Assembly (NCBI GenBank): GCA_951230915.1 | Contig: OX579633.1 | Location: forward strand, 54,946,029-55,010,028 | DNA from: Antitrichia curtipendula | Lineage: Eukaryota; Streptophyta; Bryopsida; Hypnales; Leucodontaceae | Direction: 5' to 3' | Length of the DNA: 64,000 bases | Shown here: piece after piece, positions 23,735 through 34,865 of the stretch | Position numbering within the stretch: the first letter of the stretch is position 1 | How the letters are laid out: the number at the start of each line of letters is the position of its first letter | Program-made: the position numbers and the translations under genes | Notes under the pieces: model-generated | Seen by the model: only the letters and a program-made list of their open reading frames with translations | What the model was told of the DNA's origin: nothing | The model's database searches: none

Positions 23735-24466
23735 GACTTGCATTTGTACTAGTATATTGAGTTAAAAATATTAGCAATGAATGGGATTCTTCTCCCTGGC
23801 TATGAAATTTTTTCTATATTTGTACATGATTGTACATGATTGTACAAAAGAATAATTATAAACTTTGACAACACAAGCACATTCAATAGCAAAAGCCTAG
23901 CTGTTTGCTACCTAGCATTTCCATCTTTGTAATGTTGCACTTACATGCCTTGAGCCCCTTGTGTAGTCTTACAATCAACTCTGCCCTACTTCAATAATTA
24001 ATTCATTAAAGACTTAATCATCAGCTATTACTATAAGACTTTTATTTTCCCCCTTGCATTTTGCAAGAGTGGAGCGGAAAGCTTGGTGGCTTAAGTCTCC
24101 ATTGGTTCCTCTCCTTGGAAAAATAGTAGTCAGAGTTTGGGGGCCCTCTTATTGCTTTTTTTTCAAAGTGTGGTATAATTTTTATTGATATTTCAAAATA
24201 AACATTGATACCAAGAAGTTCATCACAATAGTGCGACCGTAGAAGGTTGAGAAGAGGAAACACAAGGAGCATGCTCAGCATGAGCGTCCATCAAGCAATG
24301 CACGATACAAAAATACGCCTTTGGATGCATTAAAAAGAATTTTGGTGAAATGCATCGTTGATTTTTAGTTTTTTACAAGTCGGAAATCACTATGTCCCTA
24401 CACAAATATATAAGGTACAATGAGGAATATCCAGAAAAATTCAAGATGGACATGTGGCAATGATTG

Positions 24467-24760
24467 ATGGATGCGGTCAATGTTCTAGAATGGCAAAGAG
24501 AGATTGATAAGAGTGGCTTAAACCAATTCTTGAAGAATAGAGTGCACGATGCATTGTGGAATGCAAATGACATCTTAACAAAATATGCAAAGGTACACCG
24601 TATATGTGATGAAGCTTTTGAGCAAGTCAATTTCAAAGTTGAATTGTTCGTTGATTGGTGCCTACCATTTGCCAAGAACAAAAATAGACGAGGCTCTATG
24701 ACTTGGTGGAAAACGATGATGGAGTTGTTGGATTGGGTAGGGACAGACGACATCTCATAG
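24467..24760 (+). CDS. Small hypothetical ORF, 97 aa
   Basis: The ORF starts at ATG (MDAVNVLEWQREIDK) and stays open to TAG. It is rich in Trp and charged residues (WWKTMMELLDWVG) and has no family I recognise. It lies isolated in AT-rich sequence and could be a TE remnant or a chance frame. Confidence 0.2.
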   Translation: MDAVNVLEWQREIDKSGLNQFLKNRVHDALWNANDILTKYAKVHRICDEAFEQVNFKVELFVDWCLPFAKNKNRRGSMTWWKTMMELLDWVGTDDIS

Positions 24761-26104
24761 CGCTGTCGTGTTGAGAGCGGTTTGCCTTGGGAAATCACAG
24801 GGATTCTGGCTGCAACCAGAAATGGCTTAGGAAGTGAAAAAAATTGTAGTCGCGTAGATTCTTCAAGCTCGATTGTCGAATCTTCAAACTCGATCGTTGA
24901 ATCTTCAAACTGCTCCCCGTTGGCCTATCATGTAGTGGTTCTAATTGGATTTAAAGGTTTTAGGTAGGTGATAAGAACCCACGGTCTTCGGACAGGTAAA
25001 ACGGGACGGCCAGACCACGAGCTGAGCCGTCCGAGGGATTGGATCCTAAATTTTAAACCCACGGTGACCAGCAATTATGCCTCACCAATGGGAACAACAA
25101 AAAAGTACAACCATGTAGGTGATCAACCCCATTTCGTTGTATCCACAACACAAAAAGAAGCTAAGCAATGGTTTCACTCATGCCGCCCGCAACAACAAAG
25201 CTTACAAGAAAAGACAAGCCACAAGCCACAACACACAAGTCTTCAACTCCAACTCTTTGACTGAACTTCAAGTGAGTGCCACCGATGCTTCACAACTTCA
25301 AACGAGATGAGTGATAGCTTTTTGAAAAGCTTACACAAATCTATGTTTCTCCTCTAAATTTCAAGTTATTCTAACACTTTGTCCAATATCTATGGCCACT
25401 CGAAGTTTCGGCCTCTAAAATTGAGGGCAACAGACCCTTCATCACTTCAACACACACAACTCTCTCACAAATGTTCCAAATAGAACAAATGATACCTTCT
25501 TAGAAAGCTAACAATATATAATTCAAACCCTCAAATTTTCATTATAAACTAAAGAACTATCTATCTTCTATGGTCGGTCGAAGTCTCTGTCCCTTATCGT
25601 GGGAGGCAACAAACCTTCCTCCACTCAAACTAGTACAAATCTTAATTCACAACTCCGATTCAAGCATGAGAGTACTTTTTGAAAGCACAAGACCATGATA
25701 AACAATTCCTCGAAATTTCATTTCCAAAATCTCAATACACAACACCATATGGCTCCTCAAACATTCGGGCCTTATCACAACAACGATGAATAGTGTCCCT
25801 CCTTTTCCTCCACCTTATCTTCTATCTAAACCACACAAGCCAAGTGGATTTCAACCTATGTCTTGCCCATATGGCTCCTCTAATCTCTATTGGTCGTGGA
25901 TTTTGACCAAAAGACTAATTCCAAATCCCTAGTTAGAAGATAATTCACCTCAAAGGATTTAGAAGGTAACTATTTCAATATTTTCCTCGTACAACTTCAT
26001 AAATACAAATTAAATTTATAAAAAAATACTCTAAGTATACAATAAAGAACTAGAAACTAACATACATCTAATAGAGGTTAAAAAATAGAGCTCCAATTGA
26101 AATA

Positions 26105-26446
26105 TCACTCCATCTGCAAGAACTTGAGAATGCGTTTGATGGTGGCAACAACATAATTGACACGATCCACTTTAGTTAAAGGATTAACTGGTCCTTCCAA
26201 CCATCGTTGATGACCACAACTTCCCTCGATAGGCTTGACCATGCAATAATACTGGTTGATGTTTAAACCTTCAAAACAGCCTTCAAATGTCACTTCATGA
26301 CTACCGGGCTCAACGCATCCAACCTGCAACAAGATCACTAATGCCCGAGCGTCATGTTGAAGATTCTCGTGCCATCGTTTCTCCACACGAGGTTGCTTCG
26401 GTGGTCGAGATGGTCCAGCTTCATCTTGTGGATGCCCATGTGGCAA
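26105..26446 (-). other. Short open frame of unknown origin, 113 codons
   Basis: The frame lacks an ATG near its start and encodes a Pro/Arg-rich beginning (SRPPKQPRVEKRWHEN) and a Gly/Cys-containing middle (HQRWLEGPVNPLTK). It may be an exon or a fragment of an element protein. I do not recognise a domain. Confidence 0.2.
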
Positions 26447-27041
26447 TGGCAGATCCAGCGACAGTTGAGGTTGATGCCCTATTTAACTACTTTTGGACTT
26501 TGAGGGGAATTTCGGACTTTGTGAAGGTTGTAATCATCGTGTGATCTTAGGATATTATGATTTCCAAAAGAATACGGCTTCTAAAAGTTGGAAGAAGATT
26601 CGGTTTAGGCACGTTTATGTATCAAAACATGCTAAGCCAAAAAAATTTGGAGCAATCCACCCATTCTGCACTCATTTCTGCATTGTAAGAGGGTACGAAT
26701 TATCGTGAGATCCCTCGGTCTAGGGGGACAATTAGAATAATAGGCAATGCATTGGCTGCAATTGAATTTGTGCAAGAAATTACAAATCTGAAGATTTCCT
26801 AATATAATCGTCACAATAAAACAGACGGGTGAAAGCACACTACGGTCGCCCCCCTGGCCCGATATACAAACAATTACGCACAGTACAAACTGTACGCCAT
26901 TTGGTACGCCTCGTATTCCAGCGGGTTTTCCGGTACTCTGACAAAGTACCCGTGAACTCGGGCAACGGTCCCGTGAACTGGGGCGCTTCAGGTAGTCGCC
27001 TGAATGCTTCGATGCTCTTTGAGTTTACAGTTTTCTTGTGA

Positions 27042-30000
27042 ATGTTTATTATGGCGAATACCAGACTTGGAGAGCGACGTGCCGGATTGAAGAGGAAGGG
27101 ACCTCGTGGAAGGGTGGAGGATCACAATGCGGTGAGAGATAGTCTAAGAGACGGGGAAGCAAAGAGGCAACGTAAATGTAGACAATTATTGAAGGAGAGA
27201 GAAGAAGCAGTGAGGTTACTTGCTGTGCAGGATGAATTGGAGGTCGGAAGGGAGATGTCTTCACGACAGCTTGCGGAGGTTTTGTCCGAAATTGTGGATT
27301 TTTTTACAATGAAAATGCAAGTTTGTTCGGAGGCATCTTCTAGGCTAAGAATTATGGAGCATTTTTTGGAGGATGAACGTATTCTCCATTTCTTCCTGAG
27401 TATTATCCTCGTAGGCAGGATGCCAAGGCTCAATTTGAATTCCTAAAAAATTATCAGTTGGAGTTGGACGCTGTGAAGGGTGTTCAATCGGCAAATATGC
27501 TTGCTAGGAAAGTTGTTCTCCTCGATGCGGCTATATCTACTCGCGTTACAAGCACCAAAGCTTTGTCACGGGTTTTGAATGTTCACCCATCCAATTTGAG
27601 GGTGGCAATAACCCGTCGAAGTAGTGTACGATTGCAAAGTTCACCTTTTGCACTTGTAAGACGTAGGAAGAGGCCAGGCCTGCCTGGCGAGATTAAAGAC
27701 CTCGTTACCAAGTGGTGGACAGAAGAGATCCGTGTAAGTCCCAACAGGAAGGAAATTGTATAGAAATGGATAAGCTCAAATATATACGACAAGCATTGCA
27801 CTCACTATTTGCTCGAAAGTCAGGTACAAATCGATTTGATTGCAGTGTCGTAGCACCCTGTACAATCGTTGCATTGTCAAATATACAATCCTAGACATCG
27901 TTTCCATCCGACATGTATGCTAGGCACCTTGTTGTATCTCCCTCAGTTCTTTGATGGTCTGAATGTGTACTCTGCAATACGTTGATTACAATGTTATAGG
28001 TACAGACAGTACTAAAAATTGTACATTAGGTACAAATAGTACGATGGGTCTCATGGTCGAGTATTCAGAAAGTCTTTGTAGTCGGGTGGTTTGCTTTGTT
28101 GGAGGCTTGTGCTTGACGTTTATGCTGAGCATTACGGTCCAAGGTATATTCTGTACAGGCTTTATACTTTTGATTACCTCTTTTGTATTACTTCTTTTGA
28201 TTTCTCAAAAAAGTTTTGCATTCTTGTAGGCCGCATTCCACCAGCAATTTAAGGTGGCGCACCCAGACGTGCCAATCAAACAAAGAACCTTTGAGAAACT
28301 GAAGCCTTACTTTGTTAGAGCGTGCAACGAGAGGAACGTCTGCTGTTGTAGATACCACGTGGAGATTGATATGCTCAGGGAGGGGTTCAATCGGATTCGG
28401 GATGGCACAAAGGGAATCCACTTCTTAGTGAATTGCTAGTGCAAGTGTGATGTGTGCCTCTTTCAACTGGAAGAAGAAGCAAAGTGTAAAGCGCATCTGA
28501 AGACATATGCAGGTACAACAGCGCTGTGGCAACAGATCGTTTGTCTTAAGTCTTAGAACGAAGAGTGGCATGCTCTGCACTGTGTCATGGGTATGTGCGG
28601 AAACTGTGGTATTTTTAAGCTTCCGATTTGCGAGGTTGAGTTATCATCGTCTTCAAATGTCACCTGGAAGTGTTTTGAGAATGAAATCATTGGGATGACA
28701 CGGGATGGGAAGCCTCGGAAGAGGATTGTTGAAGTATACAAAGAGACCTCTCCACAAGTTTTCTTTGAATACTTCAAGTCTAAACTGCCCCAGTTCGTGA
28801 AGCACAACTTCATTGCAAGGTGGCAGGACGACCAGTGCAAGCGTTCTATGCAGAGTTTGGGCAAAGATGTGATTTTGTCACATATTGATTTTGCTGAGAA
28901 CTACACTTTTGAGATTCAAAATCAGATCCAGAGCATGTATTGGTGTTCCACACAGATCAGTATCCTTGTCCACATTATGTATCGCTTTAAACCAGACGGA
29001 GTTATGGTGAAGGAATCCCATTTCTATATAACTGATGATGAAAAACACGATTCCCTTTTTGTACAGCATTGCTTGATGCAACACTGGCGATGGCTAGAGT
29101 CTCAAGGTATGCTTCACATTGCCCCAAGTTCTATATTTACCATATCGCTTTTCCATTCGTGCTACTTGCCTAGTTCTTATATAAGAGTTAATTGTGGATG
29201 GCACGGAACTCTCCGACTATGATGCATGTATATTATAAAATGTATGCTCTGTACGGATTTTGTACATCACTTGTAAATGTTACGAAGTGTATTGACTTTT
29301 GTACGTGCATCGTGCATCGATCGAAACACCACGTCGTGTGGTCCGATGGTTGTGCGGGGTAGTTCAAGGGTGCCCAACCATTTTTTTTTGTGGCCAGATA
29401 TCCCGGCCTCACAAATGGATGCACTATGAACTGGAATTTTTTCGGAACAGGTCACGAGAAGGGAGAGTGGGACGGAGCTGGTGCTGTCGTGAAGCGCGCT
29501 CTAAGGCAGTCCCAGTTACACAACACGTGGAGAAGGATGCAAAACGCCGATGATGCAGTGGCATTTTTGAATGAGACCATGGGAGGGCCTGTGGATACGA
29601 ACTTCGAGAAGACCGGCATCAAAGAGGTTCAGAGATACTTCTGGGAAATACCGAAGGACGTCACGAGGGAGCGCAGTTACCATTGCGAGACTATCTCAGG
29701 CTCCCAAGCCTTGCATTCAATTTACTCTTTTGCTGTTGCGGATCCAACGCAACTTTTTGTGCGCAAATTAGTGTGCTTCTGTGTTTATTGCCTTGACGGC
29801 AATTTCTTCAACTGCGTTAACAAGTCCCATGTTGAGAACTGGGATTTGGTAAAGTTGAAGCCATACGATCTCCAACTAGTTGCTGATCACATGACGGACC
29901 ACGACGTTGCAGATGACAAGGATTGGGAGGAGGTCGTGGAAGGCGAGGGATTTGGCGATCTCATTCGGCCAGGTGACAACTTTGTTGTCCCTACTGTAGA

Positions 30001-30334
30001 AGGCAATAGTGAAGGAGTGGAGTTCTATATTTTACAGTGCACCAGGGGGAAGTATGAGGTTGATCGCGGGTTCAAATGTGCTTGGGGCCCGGAGTTTGAA
30101 GCTGGTGATTTCATTATACGGGGAACTTACTATCAAAAGTGGAATAATGGGTACGTTCATCTGGGCAACTCCCAACCAGCCCATATTGATGCACACCTTG
30201 TAGTGCATGGAAAATTTGCTATGATTCCAAAGCCAGGTAGGCGGAAAGGTGGGGAGGTTACTTATGATATAAGTGACAACAACCTCGCTACTATTAGGGT
30301 CGGCTTACATCGGTTTAGGGAGGAAGAGGACTAG
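27042..30334 (+). pseudogene. Transposase-like gene, three exons, interrupted by four TAG codons and one frameshift
   Basis: Probable DDE-type transposase. Exon 1 (27042-27823) starts with ATG (MFIMANTRLGERR) and encodes a basic, coiled N-terminus. The frame shifts by one base near 27388-27396 (DERILH to PEYYPRRQDAKAQF). It then encodes VSPNRKEIV, TAG (27761-27763), KWISSNIYDKHCTHYL. Exon 2 (28230-29106) carries HPDVPIKQRTFEKLKP, TAG at 28437-28439, CKCDVC, TAG at 28554-28556, EEWHALHCVMGMCGNCG, NVTWKCFENEI and the candidate first acidic residue in SHIDFAENYTFEIQN. The last exon (start unresolved, ~29290-29320) carries HHVVWSDGCAG, TAG at 29352-29354 where the family has Gln, then FKG, VARYPGLTNGC, WNFFGTGHEKGEWDGAGA. 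A C-terminal module follows (LVCFCVYCLDGNFF; GDNFVVPTVEG; RGTYYQKWNNGYVHLG). D(FAENY), D(GC) and E/D(KGEWDG) would form the triad. Exon 1/2 join is phase 0 with CAG|GTACAAATC and CTTGTAG. Total near 900 codons. I know this family from bryophyte and animal genomes without a firm superfamily name. Confidence 0.65.
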
Positions 30335-31702
30335 CAACTTTACTTCTGTAATTACAAAGAGATACTTTGTACATAATTACATATGTTTTGAACGCTTGGT
30401 ACAATTATGTACTGGGTTATTCTTGTCCGTCCGCTATGTCTACCGTTGCAACTCGTGAGATTGCTTTTCATGTGCATTCGAAGGATGTTCAAATTAATTT
30501 TTACTCGGTCATTACGGAATCATCTGCCGTCTTTGATGCGTTCTTGTCATTCTATTTGGCTTTTTTTGAATCTATTCTAAATACAAGGTCCACAATCCTT
30601 CATTGTCAATTACGACTGTGGTTTTAACTTAAGGTATTAATTCACGTTAAGCTTATATCTCTACTCATGCCTCATATGCACACCAACATGGTTTCAGAGT
30701 GCCGGAGGGAGAATTAACAGTCGACCGGGTTGCTTGAATTTGTTGGACAAAGCCAACAGGTTAACACTATTGCTGTGTCAGCACAAGTTATAGGTCTTTT
30801 TTTATTTTAAATATTGCAATTCTTTTCATTTGAATAGGTTGTTCTAAAGAGAAAGAAAACTTTTTAAGTCTTGTTATTGGTTTCAAAGAAGTCAATGTAC
30901 CTCATATTCGTTAATAATATATATGTGATTGAATAATCTGAAAAGTTTTAGTAGAGGTTTAGGGTTCTATGGATAATTGAAGATGAATTTCTTTGTAGTA
31001 TACTTCTTTTACCTTATATACTTTTATAGCAATAGCGTTCAGCCGGTGCTTCTTTGTACAATCTTATACACTTATTTTCCTACTTGTACACCACCATCCA
31101 GCTTCTTTGTATAGTAAAAACTTACTTGCCATTTTGAATTGTCATGTGCATTTATTTATTTTGTAAGCATTATGCATAAACTCAAAATTTACATCGGCAC
31201 TCTTAAAATGCATGATAGTCATTTGGACTTGTACAAATAGGTACCTTTGCACACTCGAAAGGCATGATAGTCATTAACTGTACATCATTCTCCCATGAAC
31301 TACAATAATAAGAAATTATTGGACCTAGTAGTCCATTCGTTGAATCTACCATTGCATCTCCTAAGCTGGCTTCTCATGTGCATTACAAGGTCGTCCAAAA
31401 TAATATGTACTCGGTTTCAATTCAGCTTATAGTCCTCTTCGACTCTCCGTTCGCAGTTCTGTACTTGTTGTACAATTTTATACCTTTTCTACAAATGTGT
31501 ACGTTGTTGTTCTTGTCCATGTGCTGTGGTGACCTGCCGTATCAAACCAAATCATCTTGGAAGCCGCAGGAACGGTATTTTGGGAACAGTATTTTATATT
31601 GACTTCTAGATCGTGACATCTAGACTGATCACATTCCCTGGAAAGGGCTCCCGAAATAGAATGGCTTGTTAGCCCTGTGAAATCGAGGCCATCGGGTTCC
31701 TT

Positions 31703-31950
31703 GCTCACCTTTGTTGTTGCTTTCTATAGCTCATTTGCTTTGGTGCCTGAGAGACTTAGGAGTGTCCGCCTTCTCGTTTCATGCTGACCTTTGTCGCCGC
31801 TTTTGATAGCTCATTTGCTTTGGTGCCCTGAGAGACTTAGGGGTGTTTGCATTCTTGTTTCATGTTGACCTTTGTCGCTGCTTTCGAAAGCTCATTCGCT
31901 TTGGTGCCCGAGAGACTTACGGGTGTTTGCCTTCTCGTTTCTAGTCTTGT
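31703..31950 (+). repeat. ~80 bp tandem repeat, three copies
   Basis: Each copy contains GACCTTTGTCGC (or a close variant), AGCTCATTTGCTTTGGTGCC, GAGAGACTTAGG and CTTCTCGTTTC. They lie head to tail with a few substitutions. The end of the third copy resembles the sequence at the left edge of the satellite (42303-42330). Confidence 0.75.
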
Positions 31951-32708
31951 ATGTGTTTGGCTTTCTTATTTTAATCTTGCACTAGTTGAATTTGCAGTGT
32001 GGGGATGTCTAACCATAATTGTACACTTGTTCAACAATGCATCACGGATTACTTTCCATTTCGTACCTCTAGACTAGTTCAACAATGCATCACGGCTTAC
32101 TTCCCATTTTGTAGTACTAGAGAGTTTGATTCTTTGGTTACTTGGACAAAAGGATCATGTGTTTCAGAAACACCGACGTCCAAGCAAGGCAACCTTGCGT
32201 ACTACCTAGAACTTTGTAGTGTTAGACATATGTCTAGCACTACTGTCGTCAGGAGCAGCAAGGCACTGTTTGAGCGAGCAGTGGCAACTGAAGCCCCTAC
32301 AGTATCGTGTGACTCAGTTAATTAGAGTATGTGAAGGTTTGTATACGCAATTCCTATTAGTTTCATTCCACTTAAATTTCAACTTACTTACTGCACTGAT
32401 TATTATCTTGTTATGTTATACCCATTGTAGTTGTTCATTGCATTGAACTTGATTGAGCTTTCAGAGTGTAGGATAATCATAGAGACTTATACTCTCTGTA
32501 CATTGGCAGGAATGGAGGTGAGGTTCGGGACGTACTATCTGTAAAATCACTATGTCAGTTTCCTCATCTCTTTCCTTGTACATCGTCAATTTCTGTATTG
32601 GTTCATGTACTAGTTTTATATGTGGGGTACCCGTTGTACTCTAACTACTGTATTTGTACTGATCTTACTGCTTTTATTGTTGGAATGTACTAATTGTAAC
32701 CAAGGTTT

Positions 32709-33130
32709 AGAATTGTTCGAATACATTCAATTCTGAAATTGTAGTATTCGTAGTGTTTGTATTAGAATTCAGAATTGTTGGAATACATTCAATTCTGAAA
32801 TTGTAGTGTTCGTAGTGTTTGTATTAGAATTCAGAATTGCTGGAATACAATCAATTTTGAAATTGTAGTGTTCGTAGTGTTCGTATTAGAATTCAGAACT
32901 GTTGAAATACAATCAATTCTGAAATTGTAGTGTTCGTAGTGTTCGTATTAGAATTCAGAATTGCTGGAATACAATCAATTTTGAAATTGTAGTGTTCGTA
33001 GTGTTCGTATTAGAATTCAGAACTGTTGAAATACAATCAATTCTGAAATTGTAGTGTTCGTAGTGTTCGTATTAGAATTCAGAACTGCTGGAATACAATC
33101 AATTCTGAAATTGTAGTGTTCGTAGTAGGA
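32709..33130 (+). repeat. 62 bp tandem repeat, about seven copies
   Basis: Units begin at 32709, 32771, 32833 and then every 62 bases. Each has AGAATTGTTGGAATACA, TTCAATTCTGAAATTGTAGTG and TTCGTAGTGTTTGTATTAG. Copies alternate between small variants (GTTGGAATACATT, GCTGGAATACAAT, ACTGTTGAAATAC). That suggests amplification in pairs. Confidence 0.85.
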
Positions 33131-33692
33131 CAACTGCATTTGTACCGATAGCGGTGAGTGAATGGAATGTTCGTAGTTGCTGCACTACCATTCTATGCTT
33201 CCAATAGTACGTTCTGTACAAATTGTAACAGAGGTTCAGAATTCAAAGTTCTCGAACTATATTGAGTTTACAAACTGCAATGTCTGTAGTGTTCGTACTT
33301 GCATAGTGTACTTCTAGTACTTACATTAGTACTAATAATCCTCATGGAACAATCAAAGTACGAAAATTGTAGATGTACATTTTAGTGTACGTTGAGTCTG
33401 ACCTTTTCGTACTGATAGCAGTACAAAATGAACTACCAGTACATCAAGTGCCAGCGGAATGTCCATTGTTCCGTCGTTCAGCTCGGACTTGCTTCCAGTG
33501 CCCCCGTCCAATTTCTGCCGCCGCATGTCTTGGTTCCTGGTTCTTGGTTCCTTTTTTACTGCTCCAATGCCTTTTTTTTCTTCTGTCTTCCCTTCAAGTT
33601 GACCTTGTTTCATCTTCTTTGCTGTTGGACACATTGCAATGGGGGTTATGATTTCTCCCATTCCCAACTGCAAGGCTGAGCTGCATTATTAT

Positions 33693-34018
33693 CTTGCAGA
33701 TTGCAGAGGTGGAGAGGGAGGTGGACAGGCGTAAGGGAAAACTTCCCTTTTTTTGTTCTATTGAGTTGAGGGCGCTTCTATTGAGAGGAGACAGCGAGAA
33801 ACTGGAGTCGATAGCAACTGCGACTAACGAGCTCACTTTTATTCCAATTCATTACAAAAGTTCAGTATGACAAAAGGGGCGTACCAAGCTATGAGGACAG
33901 GGTGTTCGAATGGTATTTCCCCGTCACTTGGGCTCCTTATACACCTGATCAGCAACGATTGGTAGACCCCGTAGTATGGGATGCAGAAGCAAGAGGGTCA
34001 AAATGCCCCTCACTGTGA
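33693..34018 (+). CDS. Coding fragment of unknown gene within the element
   Basis: After an acceptor (TATCTTGCAG) a frame reads IAEVEREVDRRKGKLPFF and ELRALLLRGDSEKLES. After a second acceptor-like TTCAG near 33866 another reads YDKRGVPSYEDRVFEWYFPV, APYTPDQQRLVDP and ends at TGA (34016-34018). Both look coding, with sensible amino-acid composition. The donor joining them is not clear and the upstream exons are unknown. It lies between the converging transposase and SET genes, so it may be a third element gene. No family recognised. Confidence 0.35.
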
Positions 34019-34179
34019 GTCACAGGAAAGGGTGGTTTTGTTTTTTTAAAGTACAATCTTAAAGAAGTTGTTGGAGAGTTAGTCTAGAGAGTGCATGTAC
34101 GTTTGTGATTCATCAGTAAATTTGCTTCTCTTCATAAAATATATACTCGGAGTATGTGAGTACACATTGTTCACAGGTC

Positions 34180-34865
34180 TGTGTTCTCACGTTAATTTGC
34201 AACATGCATATGTCATACGCTATGTACAGTTCTATACAAAATGTACAAACTGTACAACAAGGATGTACCCCTTGTTGTTAACTGGCTTCTTACTGCCTCA
34301 TTTCAAAGTGCTGTCTTTCAACTTTGATGCCTTCAAAAAGCAACACGAGTATTAACATGTGTTGCAACACATGCATATGTTATACGCTATGTACAATTCT
34401 ATACAAAATGTACAAAGTGTACAACAAGGATGTACCCCTTGTTGTTAACTGGCTTCTTACTGCCTCATTTCAAAGTTCGGTCTTTCAACTTTGATGCCTT
34501 CAAAAAGCAACACGAGTATTAACATGTGTTGCAACACATGCATATGTTATACGCTATGTACAATTCTATACAAAATGTACAAAGTGTACAACAAGGATGT
34601 ACCCCTTGTTGTTAACTGGCTTCTTACTGCCTCATTTCAAAGTTCGGTCTTTCAACTTTGATGCCTTCAAAAAGTAACACGAGTATTAACATGTGTTGCA
34701 ACACATGCATATGTTATACGCTATGTACAGTTCTATACAAAATGTACAAAGTGTACAACAAGGATGTACCCCTTGTTGTTAATTGGCTTCTTGCTGCTTC
34801 ATTTCAAAGTACGGTCTTTCAACTTTGATGCCTTCAAAAAGTATCACAAATATTAACATGTGTTG
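34180..34865 (+). repeat. 167 bp tandem repeat, four copies
   Basis: Copies start near 34199, 34364, 34531 and 34698, with 165-167 bases between them. Each contains CATATGTTATACGCTATGTA, TACAAAATGTACAAAGTGTA, AAGGATGTACCCCTTGTTGT and TTTCAACTTTGATGCCTTC. The array ends in the last codons of the SET gene on the opposite strand. Copies are ~95% alike by eye, so amplification is fairly recent. Confidence 0.9.

Larger units (their letters stand above)
23735..27041. other. AT-rich intergenic/TE-debris region
   Basis: No recognisable domain. A diverged duplication appears near 25370-25440 and 25560-25630: paired stretches containing ATCTATGGCCACTCGAAG and CTTCTATGGTCGGTCGAAG, each followed by a GAGGCAACA-type segment. 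Two small frames of unknown meaning are listed separately. The last ~250 bases before 27042 begin to show the GTAC-rich text of the neighbouring element, for example ACAGTACAAACTGTACG near 26880. Confidence 0.4.
30335..33692. other. GTAC-rich centre of the element, with tandem repeats
   Basis: The 3.4 kb between the convergent genes has no long ORF. It is AT-rich with many GTACA/TGTAC words and holds two tandem-repeat families (listed separately). Short coding-looking pieces occur, for example SSTTVVRSSKALFERAV near 32235-32290, but no gene model is supported. Confidence 0.4.

Noticed and set aside
24960..25070. Possible tRNA or primer-binding site in GATAAGAACCCACGG text
   Set aside because: No cloverleaf or B-box could be formed and no LTR edge was found beside it.
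26860..26910. Terminal inverted repeat pairing with 40900-40935 (shared ACGCACAGTACAA)
   Set aside because: The match is in direct, not inverted, orientation and is built from the common GTACA word.
28513..28556. 45-base intron (GTACAACAG...CTTAG) in the transposase exon 2
   Set aside because: Donor phase 1 and acceptor phase 0 do not match, and the sequence between them reads as conserved-looking protein (ALWQQIVCLKS). A TAG codon in a continuous exon fits better.
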